NCBI RefSeq assembly: GCF_000346465.2
Contig: NC_034012.1
Span: forward strand, 10,152,294 to 10,216,293
DNA length: 64,000 bases
Direction of reading: 5' to 3'
DNA from: Prunus persica
Taxonomy: Eukaryota > Streptophyta > Magnoliopsida > Rosales > Rosaceae
The notes under the pieces are model-generated. The model did not search any database. It was not told the origin of the DNA and saw only the letters and a list, made by a program, of their open reading frames with translations. Below, piece after piece: positions 12,898 through 24,118 of the stretch. Within the stretch, counting starts at the first letter, position 1, and every line of letters begins with the position of its first letter. Made by a program: the position numbers and the translations under genes.

Positions 12898-13343
12898 CAT
12901 CTTTGTTTTTGTCTTGTTAATGACCAGGAAAGTAAACCATAATTGCTGAACACCACACATTCTGCAGAGAGATTTGATCCTTAGTGATCAAAAGAAAAAG
13001 ACAGGAAAGACAATTCCTTGCATTGACTAGGACCCATGAAAACGAAGGGAGTCATTTTAATAGGCATAAAAGAATGTGAGACCAATTCTATTTCTTATAA
13101 ACAGGAAAACAAACAAAGATCATCTTTGTTTTTGTCTTGTTAATGACCAGAGGAAAGTAAACCATAATTGCTGAACACCACACATTCTGCAGAGAGATTT
13201 GATCCTTAGTGATCAAAAGAAAAAGACAGGAAAGACAATTCCTTGCATTGACTAGAACCCAAGAAAACGAAGGGAGTCATTTTAATAGGCATAAAAGAAT
13301 GTGAGACCAATTCTATTTCTTATAAACAGGAAAACAAACAAAG
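12898..13343 (+). repeat. 223-bp tandem duplication of the GLR copy 3 promoter
   Basis: Two adjacent, nearly identical units: 12898-13120 and 13121-13343. Each begins CATCTTTGTTTTTGTCTTG and ends AAACAAACAAAG. They differ by a 2-bp insertion (GACCAGG versus GACCAGAGG) and a few substitutions (GGACCCATG versus GAACCCAAG). Each unit carries its own TATAAACA box (13096-13103 and 13321-13328). The second ends 26 bp before the ATG of copy 3, so the gene has a doubled proximal promoter. Copies 2 and 4 have a single version. Confidence 0.92.
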
Positions 13344-13368
13344 CCATTACTTGCCATATTTGCACAGA

Positions 13369-14115
13369 ATGGATAACTTTTCAGCTTTTCTCTCCTTCAT
13401 GGCCTTTGTTTTACTACTTAAACAAATTTTGATAGTTGATGGAATTAGTGACACAACAAAGGATGATGGTTTCATAGGCATACTAGGTGCCATTGTAGAC
13501 AACAGTTCTCGAATTGGCAAAGAAGAGAGCATTGCAATGCAGATCGCGGTGGAAGATTTCATTAACACAAGCAATCAGCGTTTGGATTTGAAGATCAGAA
13601 ACTCTCAAGGGGACCCCCTGCAGGCAGCTCTTGCAGGTACCTTTTTTTTTTTTTTTTTTCCTCTTCACTGTTAAGCTGTGTGTTGAGCAGAAATTTGTGT
13701 ACATAATATGACAACTCTCTCACAAAACACGTGTCAATGATGAAACCTTCAAGCTTCCTTATTTAACCCCTTAGACCAAACAGGAAAACTAGATCATGTA
13801 TCCATTTTTCTTGCTTGAAAATATAAAACTGAAGAGGATCACGCAACATAAAATTTTAGAGAGTGTATTGTTGTAACACCCCGACCCCGAATTTAACCCT
13901 TATTTAATTATTTAATTATTTAAGGGTATTTTAGTCATATTTTTAACCGGAGAGAGTTTGGGACCGTGACTTGTATTTTTGGATAGGTCGTACTGAGACG
14001 AGTTCATAGACACGTAATGGGCTCGAATCGGAGTTGTAACGAGAGAGATATGGTCAAAAGAAATCCAGTGGCACAATCGTAAATATTTCGAAATGGGATT
14101 TTTATAAAAATCTAG

Positions 14116-14164
<49 letters not shown>

Positions 14165-17100
14165 CCCCGCGACCTCTCTCTTTCTCCCGTCGGTCTCTCC
14201 TCTCTTTCTCCTCGAAACTCCGGCCACCGGCCACGGCTGTGGACGGGGCCGGTACCAAAATGACCGGGGCGTCGTCCTCTTCCTACCCCAGCCACCTCCC
14301 GCCGCCAGCCGCCGCGGATTCGCCGGAATTTGGAGATGAAGCGGCCGACGTCGTCCAAACTTCAAAGCCGCCAATCTCCCTCCTCCGGCCACCAATTCCG
14401 TCGACCCAGGTATGGATTTTGAACCTCTCGAGCTGCTCTAGCTGATGGTTGGGTAGGATTAGATCGATTCTTAGCGTAGCCAACTCGATTTTCGAATTGA
14501 AAATCGGCCGAAACTTCGGCCGCCGTGATCGGCCATTTCCGGCCACTTTTTGGGGTAGGTCCAAGAACAAAAGTGGCTCCAAATAAGGTGTTATACCTAG
14601 GGTAGGAGTTTGGAGCAGTGGTTTTGAGATTTTCGGCGAAGCATTATCGCTTTGGGCACCCACGCGCTGCCGGCAAGTGGGCACTGTAGAAAAAGTAGCG
14701 ATGTATTCCGATGAGATCCTTAGGTTGTCACGAGTGCGTAGGATTTTGCGGATCTCAATTCGGACGTCGTTTGACTATCGAACGGATAATCGCATAGTGT
14801 GCGTTATCCGGGTTCGATAGGTTGGGACCGTTGGATGGTCCCAAGTTTAATATATGTTAATCTAGGTATTTCTAGGATCGTGTAGAAATTCACGGATCGT
14901 GAATCGGAGCCCCGGATGTTCCGAATAATAATTTAAAGTTTATATTTTATATTAACCGTCAGATCATGCTATCTTGAGAAATCCGACCGTCTGATCTGAA
15001 CCAAACTCGCAGGACAAGTGTCCTATACCTGGTAGAACCCATAGAGACTTTCGGATCGGAAATTGGAGGTCGTGGGTTCTGCAGGTCCGTTTGACCAGGG
15101 TTAGAGTAGTTTGACCCTTGGTTGACCGTGAGTCTCCCGGAGTAATCTCACCCTTCCAGGGGGGATTATCGGGAGCTAGACTATTGTGGAGGGTTACACA
15201 ATATTAGAATTAATATTTATCATTATAATAAGTTTGTACAAGAGTACAAAAGAGTCTAGAATGTCAGTTTGGAGTGCTATACGCACTACCTTAGGTACCT
15301 CCCCGGATTTGGATTCACTACAGCACCACCAAGTGAAAATNNNNNNNNNNNNNNNNNNNNNNNNNNNNNNNNNNNNNNNNNNNNNNNNNNNNNNNNNNNN
15401 NNNNNNNNNNNNNNNNNNNNNNNNNNNNNNNNNNNNNNNNNNNNNNNNNNNNNNNNNNNNNNNNNNNNNNNNNNNNNNNNNNNNNNNNNNNNNNNNNNNN
15501 NNNNNNNNNNNNNNNNNNNNNNNNNNNNNNNNNNNNNNNNNNNNNNNNNNNNNNNNNNNNNNNNNNNNNNNNNNNNNNNNNNNNNNNNNNNNNNNNNNNN
15601 NNNNNNNNNNNNNNNNNNNNNNNNNNNNNNNNNNNNNNNNNNNNNNNNNNNNNNNNNNNNNNNNNNNNNNNNNNNNNNNNNNNNNNNNNNNNNNNNNNNN
15701 NNNNNNNNNNNNNTAGTATGGCATGGTCCTCACGTGGCGTAGGTTATCCGGCGTTGAGACAGGCCCCATACGTGGCGTTGGTTGTACCGGCGTATGGGGA
15801 GCTATTGTGATATGATGTTGAGGTCCCGCGTGGCGTAGGTTATCCAGCGTTGGAACAGGCCCCATATGTGGCGTTGGTTGTACCGGCGTATGGGGAGTTA
15901 TGTGATATGATGTGCAGGTCTCGCGTGGCATAGGTTATCCGGCGTTGAGACAGACCCCATACGTGGCGTTGGTTGTACCGGCGTATGGGGAGATATTATG
16001 ATAGTATGGCATGGTCGCACGTGACGTAGGTTATCCGGCGTGTTGACAGGCCCCATACGTGGCGTTGGTTGTACCGGCGTATGGGGAGATTATATGAAAT
16101 ACAAAGAAATGAAATAAGGTATCGCTCAAGTGTGGAATTGGGTTTTTATGGAAGAACTACGTGTGGCTTGATCCCTCAAGGAGGGTACGTAGGCAGCCTA
16201 AGGTTATTAGGTGCAGCCGCAGACTAAATATTAGTCATATTTGATATTTGAATTGCTTGGTAATCGGTTAAGAATTATTGGAAGGCCGAAGGCCATTTGT
16301 GTGAATTGCATGAAATTATATTGTGCATGCTGCCAGTTGGGAATATTAAATGCGTTTTCATGCAGGTATAAATTTTGGAAAATGTCCAATTTATAGGGGA
16401 GACTCTGCCGAATTTTCGGCAGGAAGTCTCGGTTTTTTTGTATTTGGGCCTGGCATCGGGAGGATGTCGGGAATTCCAAAGGGTTCGCCTCGGGTTCTGA
16501 AAAATTCGGGGCAGGTCCTTTCAATTGTTCAATGACAAAGACCAAAAAAAAAAAAAACCAAAAAAACTATCAGCTTATAATTTATAAATAAATAAATAAT
16601 TGCAATTTTAAATAAAATATTATGGTTTGTAAATGGTATTGTATCTCAATTCCGTTTCACCACTTTTTGCGTTCGCTGGTGTTGAAGAATATAAGTCTCA
16701 CATCGAAAACTTAACTAAATAAAATATAACATATAATGAATGGTTCCACTACTAATATCATTGTGGCCTTTTGTGAGAAAACCTCACACTTACTGGACTT
16801 TGTAGGTGGTTAAGTTGAAAACAAGATCAGTGTTGCTAGTAGTCGGTCACTATCCCAACATGTGGTGAACAATGTGAAACACATCTTTCAACAACTTCAT
16901 CTCATCAAGTATATGCTTGATTGTGCACCACTAAGCCAAAAGTATATTCTCCTCAACTGAGCCCATTATCATGAGTTGCTGCAAGTCCTTTTACATCCCA
17001 GCAAGTTAGTCATTTTGGTTATTTTATATATGTTAGGGTAAATTAGTAATTCAATAAATAGTTTGGTAGTATGGTGTACTCAGTTAATTTTAGGATTTGT

Positions 17101-20068
17101 TTCGCAACACTCATAAAATATAACATATAATGAATAGTTCCACTACCAATATCACTGAGGCATTTTGTCATAAAACCCCACACCTTCTGAGTTTTGTACG
17201 TGGTTAAGTTGGGGAATATATCGGTGTTGCTAGTAGTGGGTCACTGACCCATCTCTCTAAAATTTAACAGCCAGAAGGACCAGTGCAACGGTCCCAGGAT
17301 ATCTAGTACGACGAAAAACTTATAAATTCAATTTTGACACATTTTTTATGACATACTTGGAACTTAATGGTAATTTCTTAGTTTAACCATTCCGCTGCTA
17401 AGAATCTTTACCATGTAGCAAGAAATACGGATACTCACCATAGTACCATTGCTATTACTAATCCCTGGAAGTTGTGTATGCAAAAGCAAGAAATATAAAA
17501 TTTAAATGCCATTACATTGATCAAATTGCAGCCAGAAGTCTTATCAATACGGATCAAGTGCAAGCAATTCTTGGTCCACAAACATGGGAAGAGGTGTCGT
17601 TAGTCGCTGAGATTGGAAGTAAGAGTCACATTCCTATTATGTCTTTAGCTGATGCAACTCCAGAGTGGGCAACAGAATTGTGCACCTTTCTAGTTCAAGC
17701 TTCACCAAACAAGTTAAAGCAAATGGAAGCAATAGCAGCTATAGTTCAAAGCTGGGAGTGGCGTCAAGTCACCATAATCTATGAAGACACAGACTTTTCA
17801 GCTCCAGCAGTGCTAAGCCATCTATCTAATGCTCTCAAAGAAGTAGGTGCACAAATCAGCCATTATGTAGCTATCGAGCCTTTTGCTTCTTCATCGCTGT
17901 CAGAGGAGCTTGAGGGACTCAAGATCAGCCAAAATAGAGTGTTTGTGGTCCACTTGTCCTTGCCATTGGCAGTTGAGCTATTTGAGAAGGCAAAAATAAT
18001 GAACATGGTGGAAAAGGATTACGTATGGATCATTACGGATCCTTTTGCAAGCCTTGTCCATTCCTTCAATGCCTCTATTATCTCCTCAATGCAAGGAATT
18101 GTTGGAGTAAAGAGCTACATCCCTGAAAATGAGTCCCATTTTCAGGATTTTCGCTATAAATTTCGCCAGCGGTTTAGCTCAGAGCATCCTGAGGAGGTCA
18201 ACCATGAACCAAGCATTTTTGCAGCACAGGCTTATGATTTAACATGGACAGTGGCCCTTGCAATGAGCAAGAAGCGGCAGGGAAGGCAGCAAATTATATC
18301 AAACATTTTGCAAAGTGATGTTGATGGCTTAAGCGGGAAGATTAATTTTACTGACCAAACAATAGCTCCAGCACATACATTTCAGATCATCAATATGAAG
18401 GGAGAGAGCTACAGAGAACTTGGTTTCTGGTCAGATGGACGAGGTTTCTCAGAGACAATTGGTGAAAGTGATACATTTAAATCTTCCACGAACGCTTTGG
18501 GGCAAGTTTTTTGGCCAGGGGGGATTCAGGGTACCCCGAAAGGATGGAGTCCACCAACAAGTGCCAATCCACTGAAAATTGGTGTTCCAACCAGAGCATC
18601 TTTCAAACAATATGTAGAAGTGGAAATGGAAAAAGATCACTTGGGAAATAACATCTCTTTCTCTTATAAGGGACTTGCCATTGATATATTTAAAGCCACT
18701 CTAGACGAATTGCCATTTGATTTGCCATATTACTTTTCTCCCTTCCATGGCACATTTGATGCTTTAGTTGAGCAAATTCATTTAAAGGTAAGAGGTTGAT
18801 TGCAGGATTATATACATTGTCCAACAACTGGTATTAATCACAACTTGTTTTTCCAATTTTCAATGGATTGATGCAGAACTTTGACGCCGCAGTTGGTAGT
18901 ATATCGATACTAGCCAACCGATATCAGCATGCAGAATTCACAGCACCTTACACTGAATCCGGACTGGTAATGATAGTACCCGTTCGTTCCAGAACACGAG
19001 AGAAAGCATGGTTATTCATAAAGCCTTTCACAAACGCCATGTGGGTTTTAATAGGAGCCACAAGTATCTACAATGGCTTTGTTATATGGTTGATAGAGAG
19101 AAACCACTGCCCTGAACTCAAAGGCTCCATCTCAAATCAAGTAGGAACCTTGATTTGGTTAGCCTTCAGCACTCTTTTCTCCTTGAATAGTAAGAACAAA
19201 ACTCATTTGCTTCATTCATAGAATTCCTTCACAAGCTTTAACTTCGAAACTCATCTCAAAACAGCAACTAATTATCTATCTTTCACTGATTGAACAAAGG
19301 GAACAAGTTGAATAGCAATCTGTCACGGATCACAATGGTCGTGTGGCTGTTCATGGCTCTAGTTATCACACAGACTTACACCGCTAAGCTCGCCAGCTTG
19401 CTGACTCTGCCGCAGCTTGAACCGACTGTGGTTGATGTTTTTGCATTGCAAAACAGCAATGCAACAGTTGGTTGTGCCGGAGCATCATATATTTCGAAAT
19501 ATCTGGAGGAAGTTTTGCACTTCCGCCACAACAACATCAAGAGCTTCTCCGGGGCTGATGAATACGCTCCAGCCCTCAGAAGCCAAGAAGTTGCGGCCCT
19601 TTTTCTTAACCTTCCTTTGGCCAAAGTGTTCCTTGCAGAAAACTGCAAAAGCTTCACCATGACTGGACCTACATACAATGTTGCGGGATTTGGATTTGTA
19701 AATTTTCTACCTTATTCTAAAGAAGCTTTTCTCATTTGGGCAACTACATTGCTGCAACAAAATGCATGGTGGGATTTAATCATTTAATCAAAATTTTCTT
19801 GCTTGTTCTGCAGGCATTTCCAAGGGGATCTCAGTTGCTTCCCAGTGTAACTGAAGCAATGCTGAAGGTGTCCGAAAAAGGAACGCTACAAGACTTAGAA
19901 CAAAAAATGCTTGCATCTCAGAAGTGCATGGACATGGATCCGGAGGAGGATGAACGTCTTAGTCTTAGTGTCAGCCCCAGTTATTTATGGGTGTTGTTCG
20001 TTTTCACGGGAGGCACATCCTCCATGGCTCTTGCCATCTACATCTTTCGTGCTTATAATTCCATGTGA
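13369..20068 (+). CDS. GLR: Glutamate receptor-like channel, copy 3 (tail lost)
   Basis: Exons 13369-13636, 17532-18787, 18877-19189, 19300-19697 and 19814-20068 join in frame to 829 codons. All GLR parts are present from the signal peptide to M4 (FWVLFVFTGG region reading YLWVLFVFTGGTSSMALAIY). The frame then stops at 20066-20068, right after FRAYNSM. The tail remains as untranslated sequence to about 20213 and has lost about 14 bp relative to copy 4. Other changes: Asn to Lys in the conserved M3 motif (TQTYTAKLASLL versus TANLASLL in copies 1, 2 and 4); the last base of exon 3 is A instead of G, so the donor reads A/GTAAG and the pore-M3 linker Gly becomes Arg; and GPTYNVAGFGF replaces GPTYKVGGFGF. 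Intron 1 is 3.9 kb because of a solo LTR and a second insertion. It may be a dying gene. The promoter is duplicated. Confidence 0.8.
15341..15713. other. Assembly gap (373 N)
   Basis: A run of N bases inside solo LTR A, directly before the visible minisatellite units. The open frames running through it are artefacts. The true length of the repeat here is unknown. Confidence 0.99.
15714..16095. repeat. 92-96 bp minisatellite in LTR A
   Basis: About four units, recognised by CGTGGCGTAGGTTATCCGGC-like starts near 15734, 15830, 15923 and 16018. Each includes a dyad of CCCCATACG and CGTATGGGG around an 18-base centre. The array is the reverse complement of the one at 21790-22605 and probably continues into the N gap. 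Confidence 0.9.
16680..17265. mobile_element. Degenerate LTR-type insertion in GLR copy 3 intron 1
   Basis: This stretch is absent from the matching intron of copy 4. It begins TGTTGAAGAATATAAGTCTC and contains two direct repeats of about 140 bp (about 16723-16860 and 17109-17245), each with AACATATAATGAAT and GTGGTTAAGTTG. The layout suggests a small, truncated LTR element (copia-like by the style of its ends). No coding sequence. Boundaries are approximate. Confidence 0.5.
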
Positions 20069-20213
20069 CCATGTCAATGCCTGAACACAAGTGATGATGG
20101 CCTGTAATGAAACGCTGGGGGAATCAAAGGAGGCGGTTCTCAAGAAAAGTGAGTGATATTGATGAAACTACTCCTACAAATTCTCCCAATGCAACTGGCC
20201 TGCAATCCGGTTA

Positions 20214-20440
20214 AGTCTAGTCATTGTACATAGAGGCCATTGCCAATAAATTAAGCACAGCGGCAGTTAAGATTAGCAATTTAATACACCTTAATTATCA
20301 ATTGGACTTGCTGCGCAATGTAATTTCATGATTGGAACAGTTCATTTTTGAAGTCCTAAAATCTTAATACAGGGTTTCTTTTATTACCAAATTATAATGT
20401 GTGTATATATGTAGCACAGACACTCCATCAGGCCGAATTG
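20214..20440. other. 3' flank of GLR copy 3
   Basis: AT-rich sequence resembling the 3' flank of copy 4 (for example CATTGTACATA near 20223 and 34341). No gene seen. Confidence 0.5.
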
Positions 20441-21133
20441 TTGGATTGTCGGACACGTGGACACGCCTCGGACACGGCTTGGACACGGGTCAACGGTCAA
20501 CACACGTTTTGGACACGGTCAAGACACAGAAGGGACCCATTTGAAAATTTAAAATTAAAACTGGGGTCAAAACATAATTATTGAAACATTTGTGGACACA
20601 TTTCAAATATTTTTAAAAATGGGCTAAAAATGTAAATTGAAAAAGTGGGCTAAACCTATGTAGGGTCATATTCAAAATGACACAAATGCCCTAAAAAGAG
20701 CGGGATTGCCCAAAATCAAAACGACGTCGTACCTTAAAGTTTATGTCGTCTCTTACGTTGAATGAGACAAGATAGCTCGGTAAGTGAAGAGATTCCAAGT
20801 AGATTTTGCGGAAAATTTTCCCAACATGCTTTCGTTATTCAAGGACGCTGTCTGATGCTTTCCTTGCCATTTAAACCAGGACGCCCTTCAATATGAAAAA
20901 ACAGAAGCAAACTAGAGAGAACATAAGCAGAAATCAATCAAATACGGAGTTCCCTACGATTCCTAAAGCCTCCACATATTTGAATTTGTCCCTTGCTCCT
21001 CCTTCAAACCAAGAAACAACACGTGAAAATGTTGTGTTTCCACACTCCAATTTTCACACCAGTTCTACCTCTATGCAAGCTACAAAAATGCACAATGAAA
21101 TCCCATCAACTATGAACATGCTTACGCCATATG
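20440..21133. other. Old GGACACG-bordered repeat carrying decayed coding sequence
   Basis: Begins with several GGACACG motifs (20450-20520). The matching inverted motif CGTGTCCGTGTCC occurs at 24662-24680, and CCCGTGTAACA after solo LTR C. Between them, once solo LTRs B and C are removed, is a segment of about 1.3 kb. It has an open frame (20893 onward, MKKQKQTRENISRNQSNTEF) and, after LTR B, a charged coiled-coil-like stretch (about 24255-24400, reading LKAEVAELHRQLRQSNRHIE). It looks like an old non-autonomous DNA transposon, possibly hAT-like, with captured or decayed coding sequence. The class is inferred from the terminal motifs only. Confidence 0.35.
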
Positions 21134-24113
21134 TGACAGGATCTGCCCCGAATTTCCCGAAACCTGAGAAGAATTTTGTGGAAATTCCGACATCACCCCG
21201 ATGTCGGACCCAGTCACTAAAACTAAAGCCTCATTTCCCAAAAAGAATAAGGGCACGGGACTTTCTGCCGAAATTTCGACAGAATCTCCCTTGTAAATTG
21301 AACATTCCCCAAATTTTCAACTTGCAATAAAACACAATTTAAAAAGCCAACTGCCAGCACACACAATGTAATAGCACACAGTTTACAGACAAGGCCTCCA
21401 TCCTTCAAATAAATCAAGGCAGAACAACTAACAGTACTCTTAAGTCAATTAATATACTAACAATGCAATTAAGGAACTCAAATAATATTACGAGTGCCAC
21501 TGCAGTCAACATGAAATAACTTCCCAAGTTTTCAATCTGCAAAGGCACAATAATACTTCCCACAAATTTCTAGCATGCATCAACTACCATCTATGAATTA
21601 TCACCAATAGTCCCAGAGGCCTCGGCCCATAATACCATATAATCAAACCTAAAAACAACATTTATAACGTTTAGTCAGCGATTGCACCTAGGCACTGCCC
21701 TAAGCTACCTACGTACCCTTACTGAGGGATCAAGCCACACGTAGTTCTTTCTACTAAAACCCACTTCCAACCACATACAATACCTTTATTCATCTCTATG
21801 TTAATCACATAATGTCTATCCTCACGCCGAAAAATCCTACGCCACGTGGGACTTAAAAATCACATAATCTCCCTATACGTTGGAACATCCAACGCCACGT
21901 ATGGGGTCTGTCTCGACGCCAGAAAATCCTACGCCATGTGAGACCTAACAATCATAAAATCTCCCCATACGCCGAAACATCCAAGGCCACATATGGGATC
22001 TGTCAGCATGCCGAAAAATCTTAGGACACGTGTGACCTAACAATCATATCATTTCCCCATACGCCGGAACATCCAACGTCACGTATGGGGTCTGTCTCAA
22101 AGCAGGAAAATCATACGTCATGTGAGACCTAACAATCATAAAATCTTCCTATACGCCGGAACATCCAACGCCACGTATGGGGTCTGTTAGCATGCCGAAA
22201 AATCCTACGCCACGTGTGACATAACTATCATATTATCTCCCTATACGCCGGAACATCCAACGCCAGGTATGGGGTATGTCCTCACGCCGAAAAATCCTAC
22301 GGCACGTGGGACCCAACAATCACAAAATCTCCCCATACGCCGGAATATCCAACGCCACGTATGAGGTCTGTCAGCACGCTAAAAAATCCTACCTCACGTG
22401 TGACCTAACAATTATATCATCTCCCCATACGTCGGAACATCCAACGCCACGTATGGGGTCTGTCTCAAAGCCGGAAAATCCTACGCCACGTGAGACCTAA
22501 CAATCATAAAATCTCTCCATACGCCGGAACATCCAACGCCACGTATGGGGTCTGTCAGCACACCGAAAAATCCTACGCCACGTATGACCTAACAATCATA
22601 GGATGGTACTTACACAGTGAAATTAAACATCTTTATATCTTTATAATATATATATATAAATTTTCAATATTGCATAAACCTCAACCACAATATAGCATCC
22701 CATAATCCCCCAATTTAAAACAATAAATTAATGTCATAATTCCACATAATCAACATAACTCAACAACGCTCAAGACCTGTCACTAGGGTCATTATAATCC
22801 TCCTAGGAAGGTAAAACTACCATGGAAGACTCACGGTCAACCAAGGGTCAAACTACCCAAAATTGGTCAAACGGGCCCACGGGGCCCACTCCCTCCAAAT
22901 TCCGATCCGAAAGTTCCTCTAGGTTCCACAAGTTTTAGGATACACATCTCGCAAGTTTGATCTCGATCAAACAGTCGGATCACTTGCGATCGCACAATCA
23001 GACAGTTATTGTAAACATAAACTTTAAGTTATTAAATCGGAACATCCGGGACTCCGATTTATGATCCGTGAATTCCTACACGATTCTAGAAATGCCTAGA
23101 TTAACATATTATAAATTCAAGACTATCCAACGGTTCAAACCTATCAAACCTGGATAACGCACGATAGGCGAAATCCGTTCGAGACTCAAACGGTATCCAA
23201 ATTGAAATCCAAGCACACCTACGCACTCGTGAGACCAGGAGATCACTTTAGGACATAATGCCGATCCATTACCTGGCCCACGCGCCTCCGCACGTGCCGG
23301 CAGGGCGTGGGTGCCTTGAGTAATTTTCGGCGGTCGGAAAAACTTCAAACCGCCGGCGAAGCTTCCTACCCAAGGTGTAAAACCCCATTTGGAGTCACTT
23401 TTGTTCTTGGACATAACCCGAAAAATGATCGAAAGTGGCCGAAATTGGAGGCCGAAACTAGCCAAAACTTATATCGCTTAATTGACAACCAAAATGCAGA
23501 AATTGATCCTAAATAACCCAACCAGCAGCTAGATCACATTGAGAGGATGGAAAAGCATACCTGGATCGCATAATTTGGTTACCGGAAACGTCCAAAGGGG
23601 CTTTCGAAAAATCTGTCAAAAATAGCTCGGATTTCTGCAGTTTCCGGCCAGCACCGGCGGTTCCAGCGGCTGTGGTTGGTCGGAAAAGGAAGAGGAGGTG
23701 GCAGCAGTTCAAACGGGTCCGGCCTCGTGGCCGGTGGTGGTCTGTGGTGGCGACGGTGGCTCTTGGAAGCCACGGCTGGGAAGAAAAAACGGAAGGGGAG
23801 GGGGCTGCGCACGGGGGGAAAAAGAGAGAGAGAGAGAGAGAATCATATTTTTATCAAACTCTTTTCTCCAAAATTACAGTTATGACACTAAGGGTATTTT
23901 GATTGTATCTCTCTCGTTACAACTCCGATTCGAGCCCACCACGTGTCTATGAACTCATCTCGCCGTGCTCTACGCAACGGTACAGTCGAAATTCCCAAAT
24001 TTCTTCTCGGTCAAAAAGTCAACTTTGAACCTAATAAAATATTTTATGGGCAAAATGGTCTTTTATCATGTTTAATTAATAATTAAACATTTATTTAGGA
24101 CCGGGTCGTTACA
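21134..24113 (-). mobile_element. Solo LTR B, minus orientation
   Basis: Read on the minus strand it begins TGTAACGACCCGGTCC and ends GGGGCAGATCCTGTCA. It is flanked by the 5-bp direct repeat ATATG (21129-21133 and 24114-24118). Length 2980 bp. It holds the minisatellite (21790-22605), a conserved GC-rich region and a (GA)n tract (23822-23842) in the same relative order as LTR A. No retroviral-type coding domains were found. It interrupts an older repeat. Confidence 0.9.
21790..22605. repeat. 92-bp minisatellite in LTR B, about nine units
   Basis: Units recur every 91-94 bp, with AATCCTACGCCACGTG-like starts near 21834, 21926, 22018, 22108, 22200, 22291, 22385, 22477 and 22569. Each has CCCCATACGCCGG and, 10 bases on, CGCCACGTATGGGG, an inverted pair that could form a hairpin. 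Six of the nine carry the palindrome CACGTG (G-box core). Divergence between units is modest. Confidence 0.93.
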
Positions 24114-24118
24114 ATATG

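Larger units (their letters stand above)
13872..16523 (+). mobile_element. Solo LTR A in intron 1 of GLR copy 3
   Basis: Starts TGTAACACCCCGACC and ends GGGGCAGGTCCTTTCA, flanked by the 5-bp direct repeat ATTGT (13867-13871 and 16524-16528). It contains a (CT)n tract (14120-14162), a GC-rich stretch, and a 92-bp minisatellite interrupted by an N gap. No gag, protease or polymerase coding sequence was seen, so it is best read as a solo LTR about 2.65 kb long (true length uncertain because of the gap). The same ends occur in two other elements of this window. Confidence 0.88.

Noticed and set aside
15186..15931. Long open frames across 15186-15931 on both strands
   Set aside because: They run through the 373-N gap and the minisatellite; no real coding evidence.
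21790..22605. Regularly spaced repeats that could suggest a CRISPR array
   Set aside because: Units of 92 bp are tandem with no unique spacers, the genome is a plant, and no cas genes are present; it is a minisatellite.
23579..23952. Overlapping Arg/Gly/Pro-rich frames in LTR B
   Set aside because: They lie in the GC-rich block of the LTR and the equivalent region of A and C does not keep the same reading frame.
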